From Pelagicoccus albus (GTDB taxonomy: Bacteria > Verrucomicrobiota > Verrucomicrobiia > Opitutales > Opitutaceae): DNA of 64,000 nucleotides. Made by a program: the position numbers and the translations under genes. How positions within the stretch are numbered: the first letter of the stretch is position 1; every line of letters begins with the position of its first letter. The stretch spans positions 558,001 to 622,000 of the forward strand of contig NZ_JACHVC010000006.1 of assembly GCF_014230145.1 (NCBI RefSeq). Reading direction: 5' to 3'. Shown here in pieces: positions 45,298 to 54,931 of the stretch. The notes below the pieces were generated by a model that saw only the letters and a program-made list of their open reading frames with translations, was not told where the DNA came from and did no database searches.

Positions 45298-45398
45298 ACT
45301 TTTTACAGGTAGGTTTAGACACAAATAGGTTGGGCGGTATCTGGAGACCTTTCTCTAGGTGCCGCCTTTTGGCGCACTCTCAAAGCGATCGTGCCTAG

Positions 45399-46238
45399 CT
45401 ACTTTTTTATTAGCTCCACCCCGCCATCAACAAATTGAATGAGCCTTTGCTTGTAAAGGGAACCTAGGGCTTGCTTAAAAGCCTTTTTGCTGACGTCGAA
45501 TGTTTCACGAATCTGTTCTGGCGGGGAACGATCGTCCAAGCCTAGGAATCCATCCCCATTTTTCAGTTCCTCGATAATTCGTTCCGCGAGTGGTCCGACT
45601 CTCGAATAACCGGAGGCGTCTCTCCTGAGGTCGATGGCTCCGTCCGGCCTAATCTTGTTGATGTATCCTTTAAACTGATCTCCCACATTTAGGGGTTCCG
45701 AGAGCTCGTTATCATAGAGCAGGCCGATATGAGAGCTGTTAATCAGTGCCTTGTAACCTAGTGGCGTTTCGCCGATCACGATGAGGTCGACTTGTTCCTG
45801 TGGTTTGTAGGCGGCTCGGTATTTACTGAGAAATCTCGCGTGTTTCTCGCTGGCAACGATTCTGCCGCTTGCTTCATCCACGTAGATTCTAACGACACGG
45901 GTGTCGCCAACCCGGACTCGGCCTTTCTGTTCGCGGAATGGTAGCAGCAAGTCTTTGCTCAGTCCCCAATCGAGGAAGGCGCCCATCTTATCGTGTACCT
46001 CTAGCACTTTTAGGGCAGCGAATTGGTCGACTTCCGCGAGCGGCGTCTCCGTGGTGGCAACGAGTCGATCCTCTGAGTCCAGATAAATGAAAACCGGGAT
46101 TTTGGAATTGGGAGTCACGCCTTTGGGCACGTAGGCGTTTGGCAACAAGATATCTCCCAGCTCGCCACCGTCTAGGTAGAGCCCGTGCGGCGATTCGTTC
46201 AAAATCGAGAGTGTGTTTCTTTTTCCAAGTTCTGCCAT
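45399..46238 (-). CDS. cvfB: CvfB-like S1 RNA-binding protein
   Basis: A 279-residue protein of the CvfB/YitL family. It has several S1-like OB folds: residues about 1-65 (LGKRNTLSILNESPHGLYLD), 70-135 (FAALKVLEVHDKMGAFLDWG, then GLSKDLLLPFREQKGRVRVG) and 145-215 (QVDLIVIGETPLGYKALINS, then GDQFKGYINKIRPDGAIDLR). A winged helix closes it at about 220-279 (RETFDVSKKAFKQALGSLYK). CvfB affects virulence and RNA metabolism in Firmicutes; its role elsewhere is unclear. The ATG at 46238 fits the family N-terminus. The Dabb gene lies upstream with a terminator between. Confidence 0.9.
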   Translation of the reverse strand: MAELGKRNTLSILNESPHGLYLDGGELGDILLPNAYVPKGVTPNSKIPVFIYLDSEDRLVATTETPLAEVDQFAALKVLEVHDKMGAFLDWGLSKDLLLPFREQKGRVRVGDTRVVRIYVDEASGRIVASEKHARFLSKYRAAYKPQEQVDLIVIGETPLGYKALINSSHIGLLYDNELSEPLNVGDQFKGYINKIRPDGAIDLRRDASGYSRVGPLAERIIEELKNGDGFLGLDDRSPPEQIRETFDVSKKAFKQALGSLYKQRLIQFVDGGVELIKK

Positions 46239-46309
46239 GAGGTAATAGTTAGGAGCGGGGAAGCTGAGTGCGAAGGGCTTTCGCTGCAAGCTCTAGAATT
46301 TAGGAGCAG

Positions 46310-46339
46310 AAAAGCCCGCTTCACAATGAAGCGGGCCTT
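46310..46339 (-). terminator. Intrinsic terminator of the Dabb gene
   Basis: On the minus strand a 12-13 pair stem (46339-46327 with 46323-46312) with a three-base loop is followed by TTTT. It lies 27 bases after the Dabb gene stop. Confidence 0.85.
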
Positions 46340-46365
46340 AGAAAATTGAGTAGTAAGCTGCCGAC

Positions 46366-46752
46366 TTAGTTTGTAATGTCGAAAGTCGTGCTGTGGCTGC
46401 GAACTGGCAAGTAGGACTCGTACCACTTCTTCTGAGCGTCGCTACCTGCGTAGTCCTTCAGTGCTTGTTCACTCTTGAACTCCATGACAAATGCATGGGT
46501 ACGGTCGCCTTGAGCTTTTATGGTTTTGATCCAAACCCGCTCGATTCCCTCATAGTCGTGGGCGAGTGTTACAACGCTTTCGAGGGCAGCCTTTATGCTG
46601 TCTTCAGTGGCGTCTTCTTTCCAGGAAACTGTTACGACATGGATGACGCTAGTCGGGGTGACGGCGTCTTCCTCGTGGTGGGCGGCTTTCAACACTGAAG
46701 TGCCGAAGGCGAGAAATGCTAGGGAGGTTAGGGCAAAAACTAGTTTTTTCAT
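46366..46752 (-). CDS. Exported Dabb (stress-responsive A/B barrel) domain protein
   Basis: A 128-residue protein with a signal peptide of about 23 residues (MKKLVFALTSLAFLAFGTSV plus LKA). A Dabb domain, a dimeric alpha-beta barrel related to antibiotic-biosynthesis monooxygenases, follows at about residues 33-127: SVIHVVTVSWKEDATEDSIK, then THAFVMEFKSEQALKDYAGS and PVRSHSTTFDITN. Cytoplasmic Dabb proteins are stress-induced or catalyse small transformations; exported ones are seen in some marine bacteria and have unknown roles. It has its own terminator. Confidence 0.87.
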   Translation of the reverse strand: MKKLVFALTSLAFLAFGTSVLKAAHHEEDAVTPTSVIHVVTVSWKEDATEDSIKAALESVVTLAHDYEGIERVWIKTIKAQGDRTHAFVMEFKSEQALKDYAGSDAQKKWYESYLPVRSHSTTFDITN

Positions 46753-46852
46753 GAATGTGGGATCTATTGTTGGTTTCGGTTAGAGAGACGATTCGGAACC
46801 TTCTCCTCCGGGATTACGCTAAGGCAAACAACATGATTGCGGCAAAGCGTTG

Positions 46853-48439
46853 CTAGGCTGGCAGATCTTGGTCTGTGTATTCGCCGTCGACTAATCGCAG
46901 CAGTCCACTGATTGGGTTACGGTTTCTCAAAATAGGAGGAAGCCTATCTTCTCTGACGTTGTCGTAGCAGTGTAGGGCACTGAATCGAAGCATGCTGGCC
47001 GGGAAACCAACAGCGGTGAACCCTGGGTGCCCGGTTGCTGGATACGGTCCACCGTGGTTCATGGCCGGGCAAGGAGTTACGCCTGTGGGGACTTTGTCGT
47101 TCAGAAGCCTGCCTGCCTTGACACGCAGTGTGCGGGCAAGCGGTGCGTACGCTTTTTCGTTTTCGCCGCTCGATCCGGAAAAAATGCTCGCTGTGAGGTT
47201 TCCTTGCAAAGTTCGTGCAATCGCTCGCGTTTCATCAGGATTGGCGGCAATGACCACGAGAGCGACAGGTCCAAATGCTTCGCTTTGCAGAGGGGTGGGC
47301 CGTTTCAAAAACTCAGTCGCGCTTATGCGTAAAAGAGTTGGCAGATAACCGATATGTTTTGTCGGAGAGGGGCGGCCACCAGTCAGAACGGTCGCTCCGG
47401 CCTCCAGCATAGTTCCCACAGCTGCTGCGATCGCATCTTGTCCCGATTGAGATAGGAGCACTCCCGGGGCTGTCTTCGAAAAGAGTTCCTCGAGTTCGTC
47501 GGAAAACGCTAAGCCTGCTTCGGTCCCTTCTGCGACGATCAAGCCAGGCTTAGTGCAAAATTGCCCAGATTCGCTGGTGCAAGACAGATGAAGCGCTTCG
47601 GCAATTTCCGAGCTACGAGCCTTGAGCGCCTCCGACAAAACGAATACCGGATTGACGGAAGACATTTCCAGGTAGATCGGCTTGCCTGCTTCTTCAGCAG
47701 CTTTTTTAAGGGCCATTCCAGCCGGTCTGCTTCCGGTAAACCCGACGGCCCCTACTTGAGGATGCGAGACAAGCTTAAGGCCCGTTTCCCTTTTCGTCTC
47801 ATAGAAAAACTGAACGGTCGCTCGAGGCAAGCCAACCGAATCGCAGGCCTTTTGGGCTATGATTGCCAGTCTTTGCGAAGTGTAGGGATGGGAAGGATGC
47901 CCTTTGGCGATGACCGGATTGCCAGCAGCGATGGCCGACGCAAAGTCGCCACCGGAAACGCCATTGTAAGCGAACGGAAAATTGTTGGGCCCCAAAACAA
48001 CCACAGGCCCTCCTAGGGGACCTCGCATGGAACGAATGTTTGCCTGGCTGGCGATAGTCGGCTCTGTCCATCGAGCTGAGCTCGCGGATTTTGCGGCCTC
48101 GCGTAGTTGGAATATGGTCCGTGGCAGTTCTTTCTCGAGGAACCTCGATGTCGCTTCCAGTCCGGTTTCTTCTTGAGCTATCTTCGCGAGTTGCTGTGCC
48201 TCAGACTCTATCTGTGCGGCATATGTATCCAAAAAGTCCGCAATCAAAGCAGAAGGCACGTCTAGTAGCTCTTCCGCAGCCTGCGAGCCGGCTTGGATCA
48301 TCTGCTCCAGTTCGTCCCAGGCGGAAACTGGAAAGGATCTCTCGGTGAGCGATTTATTCTCACGCGGATCAAAGGAATGAAAGGTTGATGAAGGAGAAAC
48401 GGCATCTCGCCAGCTTCCGTCTAGCAGAATCTTTTGCAT
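46853..48439 (-). CDS. 2,5-dioxovalerate (alpha-ketoglutarate semialdehyde) dehydrogenase
   Basis: A 528-residue NAD(P)-dependent aldehyde dehydrogenase. Segments match the type III alpha-ketoglutaric semialdehyde dehydrogenases: VVVLGPNNFPFAYNGVSGGD, NPVIAKGHPSHPYTSQRLA, VGFTGSRPAG, the general base in YLEMSSVNPVFVL, and the nucleophile Cys near residue 295 in SGQFCTKPG. The C-terminal KAGRLLNDKVPTGVTPCPAM segment is also typical. The enzyme makes 2-oxoglutarate at the end of oxidative hexuronate, aldarate or pentose routes and of hydroxyproline breakdown. With the pectin methylesterase at 23.4 kb it suggests uronic acid use, but no other step of the route is in the window. Divergent from the aldo/keto reductase at 48.6 kb. 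Confidence 0.88.
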   Translation of the reverse strand: MQKILLDGSWRDAVSPSSTFHSFDPRENKSLTERSFPVSAWDELEQMIQAGSQAAEELLDVPSALIADFLDTYAAQIESEAQQLAKIAQEETGLEATSRFLEKELPRTIFQLREAAKSASSARWTEPTIASQANIRSMRGPLGGPVVVLGPNNFPFAYNGVSGGDFASAIAAGNPVIAKGHPSHPYTSQRLAIIAQKACDSVGLPRATVQFFYETKRETGLKLVSHPQVGAVGFTGSRPAGMALKKAAEEAGKPIYLEMSSVNPVFVLSEALKARSSEIAEALHLSCTSESGQFCTKPGLIVAEGTEAGLAFSDELEELFSKTAPGVLLSQSGQDAIAAAVGTMLEAGATVLTGGRPSPTKHIGYLPTLLRISATEFLKRPTPLQSEAFGPVALVVIAANPDETRAIARTLQGNLTASIFSGSSGENEKAYAPLARTLRVKAGRLLNDKVPTGVTPCPAMNHGGPYPATGHPGFTAVGFPASMLRFSALHCYDNVREDRLPPILRNRNPISGLLRLVDGEYTDQDLPA

Positions 48440-48600
48440 CTTACGGCCGTCGGTTTGGATTAAAGGCTAGTTTTCGACAGGATGGCTGGAATTCGTTACA
48501 CGGCATCGAGCTTGTCGCGAAACTATTCTTGCGAAGCGTGTCGCGATCAAACGATTTTTGGTTGGCCTAGATCCGCAAATTCAGATCAAACCTAAGGGGT

Positions 48601-49782
48601 ATGGAATACCGCAGATACGGACGCACCGAGATCAATATGCCAGTTATCACCTGTGGCGGAATGCGCTTTCAGCAAAGTTGGAGCGACATGCCGTTGGATA
48701 AAATCAAACCAGGAGGGCAGGCCAATTTGGAGGCGGCAATTCGCTTCTCCTTGGAAATGGGGGCGAATCATATCGAAACGGCACGTGGCTATGGTACCTC
48801 GGATATGCAGTTGGGCCAAGTTCTCCCGTCCTTTAATCGAGACGAGTTGATTGTGCAGACCAAGGTTTGTCCAGAGGAGGATCCAAAGCTGTTTCTTGAG
48901 AATTTCGAAAAATCTCTAGCGTATTTAAAACTAGACTACGTCGATCTCTTTTCAATTCACGGAATCAACGACGCGTCATTGTTAGACATAACCATGCGCG
49001 ACGGAGGCTGTATGGAAGTCGCTCAAAAGCTCAAAGAGCAAGGTCGAGTTCGACATATTGGCTTCTCGACGCACGCCAGCAACGAAGTCATATGCCAAGC
49101 TAATGCCAGCAACCTGTTCGATTACGTTAATTTGCATTGGTATTTTGTGAACGAGTTGAATTGGGAGGCGGTTGAAATCGCTCACAAAAACGACATGGGC
49201 GTTTTTATCATTAGTCCAAATGACAAGGGAGGTAAGCTTTATGCCCCCCCTGAAAAGCTTACTGAACTGTGCGGGGATTTACATCCGATGCAGTGGAATG
49301 CACTTTTCTGCCTTTCCCGCCCAGAGGTGCACACTCTGAGCATGGGTATCAGTTGTCCTCAGGATTTTGATACACATTTGGAAATGCTTGAACATTACGA
49401 AAATGCTCAAGCCGTGATGGCTCCAATCGAAGTTAAGCTTCGCGCTGAAATGGAAAAGGCTTTGGGCAAAGAATGGTGTTCTGGATGGTGGAAGGGGATT
49501 CCTGAATGGGAAGAGCTTCCCAACGGTGTGAATGTGAAAGAAATCCTCAGACTGTTCACCTACGCCAAATCTTTAGATTTAGTTGATTGGGGCAAGATGC
49601 GTTACAATTTATTAGGGGCTGCGGGACACTGGTTCCCCGGGCAGAAGGTTAGCGACTATGACAAATCACAGATGCGCGAGAAACTGAGCGAAAGTCCTTT
49701 TGTCGACCAAATTCCAGATATCCTAACGGAAGCTCATGCATTGTTCAATGAGGGCCAGCTGAAGCGACTCAGCGAAAGTTGA
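48601..49782 (+). CDS. Aldo/keto reductase family protein with extended C-terminus
   Basis: A 393-residue AKR-fold protein. The N-terminal MEYRRYGRTEINMPVITCGG is followed by ANHIETARGYGTSDMQLG, where the usual catalytic Asp position reads Glu (IET rather than IDT) and the Tyr is in GYG. Lys lies in IVQTKVCPEEDP and His in LFSIHGIND. The region after about residue 280 is extra compared with ordinary AKRs and includes a Trp-rich WCSGWWKGIPEWEE. The same IET-A-RGYG form occurs, from memory, in a conserved AKR subfamily found in cyanobacteria and others. Activity should be checked; substrate unknown. Divergent from the dehydrogenase gene. Confidence 0.82.
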   Translation: MEYRRYGRTEINMPVITCGGMRFQQSWSDMPLDKIKPGGQANLEAAIRFSLEMGANHIETARGYGTSDMQLGQVLPSFNRDELIVQTKVCPEEDPKLFLENFEKSLAYLKLDYVDLFSIHGINDASLLDITMRDGGCMEVAQKLKEQGRVRHIGFSTHASNEVICQANASNLFDYVNLHWYFVNELNWEAVEIAHKNDMGVFIISPNDKGGKLYAPPEKLTELCGDLHPMQWNALFCLSRPEVHTLSMGISCPQDFDTHLEMLEHYENAQAVMAPIEVKLRAEMEKALGKEWCSGWWKGIPEWEELPNGVNVKEILRLFTYAKSLDLVDWGKMRYNLLGAAGHWFPGQKVSDYDKSQMREKLSESPFVDQIPDILTEAHALFNEGQLKRLSES

Positions 49783-49828
49783 ATCTAGGGTCGCCACAAC
49801 ATAGCTGATACTTTGTGGCCCGTCGAAA

Positions 49829-52800
49829 TCAGGAGGCCGAATAGGAAATGAATTTTCCTAGAGCCTCCATTACCGCTTCACGGGAAGTGGGCTTTCGGAT
49901 GTATCCGTCGAAACCATACTTCATTATGTCTTCCTGCTCGCTGCTACTTGCGTAGGCGGTATATGCGAGAATGGGCATGCCTGGGAATTTGGTTTTGAGG
50001 ATTTGGGTGGCGTCTTTTCCGTCCAGGATAGGCATTTTAATATCCATCAATACGAAATCGATTGGCCGGTCGGAAGTCTCGCAGATTTCGATCGCCTGTG
50101 CACCTGTTCGCGCTCTCACAAGTTCGATTGGCTGGTCGATTAGTATCTTTTCAATGAGGGTAAAATTCGAATCCTCGTCCTCTGCGACCAAGAGAAGGGG
50201 GTGCGTTTCTGCTGGGGGCTGAGTTAACAATTGTGGCTTCGGTTCATCCTCTTGCACTCTATTTTCGTTGCTTCCCTCGACCTGGGATTTGTGAAGAGGG
50301 AGCCAGAAGGTGAAGGTTGAACCCACACCTTCTTCCGACTTGACGGTGATCCCTCCACCTAGGCGGGTGACTAGGTTTTGGGTAATTGCAAGGCCCAGTC
50401 CTGTGCCTCGATAGAATTGCGAGGGGTCCTCTTCGATTTTTCTAAATGGATTCCAAATCGTAGGAAGGTTCCTTTTGCTAATCCCGATTCCGGTGTCTTC
50501 GACTTCAAAAACGACCCGATTTTCATTTTGATCAACCTGGAATTTCACTGAAACATATCCTTTGGATGTGAACTTCAGAGCATTGTTAACGAGATTCGTT
50601 ATTATCTGGTTTAATCTATTACGGTCAGTGTAAATCTCAAAAGGACCTGTATTTACATTTTCTGACATTTTGAACTCAAAGTCTTCGCTTAGGTGGTCGG
50701 GTAACTGCGTCCTGAACATCTTGTCCATGTCGCGAAGCATCGTAGGAAGGTCGAAATAGTCTGGCCGGATGCGAAGCTGCCCGGCTTCGATGAGTGATAT
50801 ATCTAAAATGTCGTCGACCAAGTTATTCAGTGAAGAACAGTTTGATTTGATCAGTTTGGCATATTCCTGTCGGTTTTCATCGCTCTCTTGCGGGATACAA
50901 ATCAGCTCTGAAAACCCGACGATGGCATTCATGGGTGTACGAATCTCGTGGGACATGTTTGCCAAGAAGGACGACTTCAGATGGTCCGATTCTTCCGCCT
51001 TTCTTTTGGCCATCTTGAGTTCATGGGTTCTCGCTTCGACTTTTTCCTCCAGGGTGTAGCGATGTGCTGAGAGTTCGTCGCTCTTGATCGCCAATTGGGT
51101 ATTTGCCTCTTCCAAATCTAAAGTCCGCTCTTTCACGAGGCGCTCGAGCTCGAGTTTGTTACGTCTTTGTCGCCTAGTCAGGTATATGAACAAAGCGATG
51201 AGGATGAATATTATTAAGAGGATCGCCGCTATCCTGAATAATGGTTTTTCCCAAAATGGAGGCAGAATCTTGATTTCCACTGCGATTCCTCCACCTGTCC
51301 ATTCTTCGGAAGGTACCCGTCCTTCTACGATAAATTGGTAGGTTCCGGGAGGAAGCGCAGTATAAGACATGTAGTTACGCCTTCCACTGTAAACCCATTC
51401 TTTATCCAAGCCCTCAAGGCGGTAGCGAAATTCGTTTTGTCCCAGAACACTATAGTCAGTGAGGGCGAAGGAGAAGGTTAAGTAGTTTTTGTTGTAGGGA
51501 AGGGTGAGCTCATTGCCAGTGTAGTTTTTCCTTTGTATAATATTATCGAATACGGAAACCGACGAAAGAATGATGTTCTTTTCCCTGTTCGTCGATTGGA
51601 TCTCTAGCGGATCGAATTCGTTGAATCCACCATTCCCTCCGGCATAGATCTTACCTGTTTTTGCTTGATATAGGGCATTTGGTTCAAATGCATCTCCTTG
51701 GATTCCTTGTTTTGTACCGAAATTCTTAAGGTAGTTGTTTTTTGGATTAAACTGTATGATTCCGCGGTTCGTTGTGAGCCAAAGGTAGCCCCGGGTGTCT
51801 TCGGCTATTCCGAAAATCGAGTCGTTTCGTGAGTCGATCTCATTTTTAAAGTGCTTGAATCTGCCACTTTTCTCGTCGAATTGGTTCAGGCCATCTAACC
51901 GTGTGCCAATCCAAATCGAGCCTTCGGAATCTTCGTATATTGAACGAATGCGGTTTCCGCTGATAGAGGGAGCAGACGCATCCGATGACTGGTATCGCTT
52001 CAATGTTTGTTTACTGGGATCGTATAGGAATAGTCCGTCGTGATGAGATCCCACGTAAAGCAGCCCCGAGCTGGATTCGTACAGGACTTTAATCTCTGTA
52101 TTCGAATCGGTGGAGATATCGATTCCGTCAAGCGTTGGAAAGTGCTCGAACTTGCCGGTGGAAGGGTCGAATAGTTCAAGACCGGAGAACGTAGCCACGT
52201 ACAATTTCCCGGCAGGGGCTTGAGCTATATCTCGTACGACCATCGTCTCGTAGTTTAGGAACTCTCCCGAGGTTTTATCGAAGCGACTTAGGCCCTTTTC
52301 TGTTCCTAACCAGAGTATGCCGGACTCGTCTTCGAAGAGCGCCTCGACTCGGCTGTCCGCGAGGCTGCTTGGATCTCCTGGTATCTCAGTGTAATTTGAG
52401 AAAGTTTTTTCCGTTGGATCAAATGCGTTCAACCCGCCTCGTTTTGTGCCGATCCAAACTGTTCCATCTCTGTCTTCCAGTATCGAAAGGACATGTTTGC
52501 CAGTCATGCTTTCTGAAGCCGAGAGGTCGCCAGTCCAGCGAGTGAAGGTCTCAATCAAGGGGTCGTAGATTGATATGCCTTCGTATTTTGTTCCGATCCA
52601 GATGAGACCATTTCTGTCTTCGTAGATTTCTCTTATGTGATTGCTCTGGATACTCGATTTATTGCTAGGATCTTGTTTTGCGACTAGAATGGAATTGTCG
52701 CTTGGATCCAAAATTCGAATACCATCGAAGAAAGTCCCGATCCACAAGAATCCCCGCTGGTCCTTCAGTAGGCAGCTTATATTCGTGTCGTCGGTGGCTT

Positions 52801-53623
52801 CTGCATTGGAAGTTAATGGGATCTCCTCAAATGTCCCTTCTGTCGGACTGAATTTGGAAAGGCCATTCAGGTGCCCGAACCAAAAGTTCCCTTCGTTGTC
52901 CTCTGCGATTCCGAATACGATGCGGGGCAATTGGTCGGCCAAATTGCCAAGTATTATATCCGGGGATGTGAAGGTGTTTTTTAGTTCATCAAAAATGAAT
53001 ACACCGATCGACGATGTGAGCCAAATCCTGCCAGTGGTATCTTGGTAGACCGACTCGCCATTTAAGGAATAGGCGTCATGGAATTGATCTTCGAAGGCCA
53101 CCAATGCCGGAGCCAAGGTGTCCGAACTGGGGTTCTGTAGATAGACGGCCGATTGTGTGGTGATCCAGATGCGGCCTTTTTTATCCTCAAAGATATCTCT
53201 CACCGATGGAGAGCCGGAAAGCCCCTCTGGGAGGATCAGCTCGACATTATCAATCTCGTTTGTGTCCTCTAGGTAGCAATTCAAGCCCTCTTCGGTGCCT
53301 ACCCAAAGTCTACCTTCTCGGTCGAATAGAAGGGCGTTGATATAGTTGCTTGACGGGCCGAATGGATTACCGGGCTCTCGGAGGAAGGTCTTATATTCAG
53401 AACCGTTGTAGCTCGCAAACCCGCCACCTTCTGTCCCTATCCAGATGACTCCGCTATCATTTTGAGCGATTGCTCTAACGGTGTCCGTGGGCAACCCGTC
53501 CGAACGGCTAAGTTGCTTGAAGGAGAGTGTTTGCGGGAGATCCTTTTCTGCTGAGTTTCCATAAGACCAAATTAGCAAAAAAACGATTAGTAATGGGAAT
53601 TTGAGTTTTTGCGCAATTTGCAT
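49829..53623 (-). CDS. Hybrid two-component sensor kinase with beta-propeller sensor
   Basis: A 1264-residue membrane kinase. A signal peptide covers residues 1-24. About fourteen two-component-regulator propeller repeats fill about 30-690 (IWIGTEGGG, LWVGTEEGL, VWIGTKRGG forms), then a Y_Y_Y domain (about 710-785, YRLEGLDKEWVYSGRRNYMS). One TM helix lies near 800-822, then a coiled coil. HisKA has His near residue 893 in ANMSHEIRTPMNAIVGFSEL. HATPase_c shows TNLVNNALKF, VEDTGIGI and GTGLGLAI. A receiver domain follows with Asp near 1192 in FVLMDIKMPILDG. Bacteroidota proteins of this design end in an AraC DNA-binding domain; this one ends after the receiver. It probably senses glycans in the periplasm. 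Confidence 0.93.
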   Translation of the reverse strand: MQIAQKLKFPLLIVFLLIWSYGNSAEKDLPQTLSFKQLSRSDGLPTDTVRAIAQNDSGVIWIGTEGGGFASYNGSEYKTFLREPGNPFGPSSNYINALLFDREGRLWVGTEEGLNCYLEDTNEIDNVELILPEGLSGSPSVRDIFEDKKGRIWITTQSAVYLQNPSSDTLAPALVAFEDQFHDAYSLNGESVYQDTTGRIWLTSSIGVFIFDELKNTFTSPDIILGNLADQLPRIVFGIAEDNEGNFWFGHLNGLSKFSPTEGTFEEIPLTSNAEATDDTNISCLLKDQRGFLWIGTFFDGIRILDPSDNSILVAKQDPSNKSSIQSNHIREIYEDRNGLIWIGTKYEGISIYDPLIETFTRWTGDLSASESMTGKHVLSILEDRDGTVWIGTKRGGLNAFDPTEKTFSNYTEIPGDPSSLADSRVEALFEDESGILWLGTEKGLSRFDKTSGEFLNYETMVVRDIAQAPAGKLYVATFSGLELFDPSTGKFEHFPTLDGIDISTDSNTEIKVLYESSSGLLYVGSHHDGLFLYDPSKQTLKRYQSSDASAPSISGNRIRSIYEDSEGSIWIGTRLDGLNQFDEKSGRFKHFKNEIDSRNDSIFGIAEDTRGYLWLTTNRGIIQFNPKNNYLKNFGTKQGIQGDAFEPNALYQAKTGKIYAGGNGGFNEFDPLEIQSTNREKNIILSSVSVFDNIIQRKNYTGNELTLPYNKNYLTFSFALTDYSVLGQNEFRYRLEGLDKEWVYSGRRNYMSYTALPPGTYQFIVEGRVPSEEWTGGGIAVEIKILPPFWEKPLFRIAAILLIIFILIALFIYLTRRQRRNKLELERLVKERTLDLEEANTQLAIKSDELSAHRYTLEEKVEARTHELKMAKRKAEESDHLKSSFLANMSHEIRTPMNAIVGFSELICIPQESDENRQEYAKLIKSNCSSLNNLVDDILDISLIEAGQLRIRPDYFDLPTMLRDMDKMFRTQLPDHLSEDFEFKMSENVNTGPFEIYTDRNRLNQIITNLVNNALKFTSKGYVSVKFQVDQNENRVVFEVEDTGIGISKRNLPTIWNPFRKIEEDPSQFYRGTGLGLAITQNLVTRLGGGITVKSEEGVGSTFTFWLPLHKSQVEGSNENRVQEDEPKPQLLTQPPAETHPLLLVAEDEDSNFTLIEKILIDQPIELVRARTGAQAIEICETSDRPIDFVLMDIKMPILDGKDATQILKTKFPGMPILAYTAYASSSEQEDIMKYGFDGYIRKPTSREAVMEALGKFISYSAS

Positions 53624-53876
53624 CTCGGCTATGATCTCGCTCCAGATTTCTCAGCGTTGCGGGAGTGGAGAGTCCGCATTTGATCGACGCTAGCGAGTTC
53701 GAAACCATAACAGCGAGCTGTCTCGTTTCAATCTCGGGTTGCATTCTTTTTTACGTTTATCGTTCCAAGCTCCTCATTGACTGTTAGTTATACGGAGGCC
53801 GATAGGGAGAAGACCTGTGAGTGGGGACCGTTTGTTCGGCTTTTACGGCAAACGGTGACTGCTTGGCTAAATTGGA

Positions 53877-54824
53877 TTAAGCCACTGTGGTTGTGCTGCG
53901 TCTTATGCTCTGAGGGGAGAGATTGAAGGCTCGTATGAAAGCGCGTCTCATTCGTTCCAGATCCCGGAATCCGGTGATTTCCGCTATGTCGGCCATCGAT
54001 TCGCTTGGAAATGTCTCTACTCTTATTCTGGCCGCTTCGACCCTCAACTGCTCGATCGCTTTGGCTGGCGTTTGGCCAGTCTCGCTTTTGAAAACACGAG
54101 CGAATTGACGCGGGCTCAGGCAGGCGTGTTCTGCGAGAGATTCGATACTCAGGTCATCTTGTAGGTTTTCTCTGGCATAGGTGAGCGCCCGTCCGATTCG
54201 TTCAGATTGAGAGTCCACTTCGAGCAGAGCTGAATATTGAGACTGTCCTCCCGGACGGCGGTGAAAGACCACCAGGTCCTGAGCTACTTTTTTGGATACA
54301 GGGTCTCCGAAATCATTTCCGATGAGGGCAAGCGCTAGGTCTATTCCAGCGGTAATTCCGGCCGAAGACCAAAAATTGCCGTCCCTTATAAAAATCTTAT
54401 CGGGGTCGACATTTACGGTTGGGTGTTTCCGCTGTAGCTCGGTTGCAAACCTCCAGTGCGTGGTCAGCTTCCTGCCGTCCGCTAGCCCGGTAGCGGCCAA
54501 TAGGTACGCACCTGTGCATATGCTGGCAACGCGTCGTGCCTTACCGCCAGCAGTCCTTAGAAGCTCTAGGCTTTGTTCGCAAGAGCAGACGGAGGCGATT
54601 GCGTCGCTGCCGACGATAAAAAGCGTGTCGTTTTCTATGGAGTCAATCTTCTCTGAATGGATCGCGACTCCGCTTGAGCTCGCTATTTGCCCGCCATCTT
54701 TGGAAACGACGCGAAGCTGATAGGCCTCTGCTCCGTGGTACCTTTTTGCAATTTCGAAAGCGGCGAGGGGACCGGATAGATCGAGTAACTGGAAATCCGG
54801 GAAAATGAAGAAGGAGACATTCAT
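53877..54824 (-). CDS. GlxA-family transcriptional regulator (DJ-1/PfpI plus AraC)
   Basis: A 315-residue regulator. The N-terminal DJ-1/PfpI-like domain (about residues 1-170) has FFIFPDFQLLDLSGPLAAFE and the elbow VASICTGAYLLAATGLADGR with Cys. The C-terminal AraC pair of helix-turn-helices (about 205-310) has LAEHACLSPRQFARVFKSET and MADIAEITGFRDLERMRRAF. GlxA-type proteins respond to metabolites such as glycine betaine derivatives; the ligand here is unknown. The ATG at 54824 fits the family (MNVSFFIFPDF). It lies upstream of the hybrid kinase on the same strand with a 253-base gap and is divergent from a small exported-protein gene. Confidence 0.9.
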   Translation of the reverse strand: MNVSFFIFPDFQLLDLSGPLAAFEIAKRYHGAEAYQLRVVSKDGGQIASSSGVAIHSEKIDSIENDTLFIVGSDAIASVCSCEQSLELLRTAGGKARRVASICTGAYLLAATGLADGRKLTTHWRFATELQRKHPTVNVDPDKIFIRDGNFWSSAGITAGIDLALALIGNDFGDPVSKKVAQDLVVFHRRPGGQSQYSALLEVDSQSERIGRALTYARENLQDDLSIESLAEHACLSPRQFARVFKSETGQTPAKAIEQLRVEAARIRVETFPSESMADIAEITGFRDLERMRRAFIRAFNLSPQSIRRSTTTVA

Positions 54825-54931
54825 GGCAGAAAAGGAGGGATTCCTGTCATTGTAGTCACTGTCGCTTGCTGCTATATTGCAAACTGTTTCCAGCGGACGG
54901 ATACGCCAAGCACTTCTCCGCCTTTTCTGCA

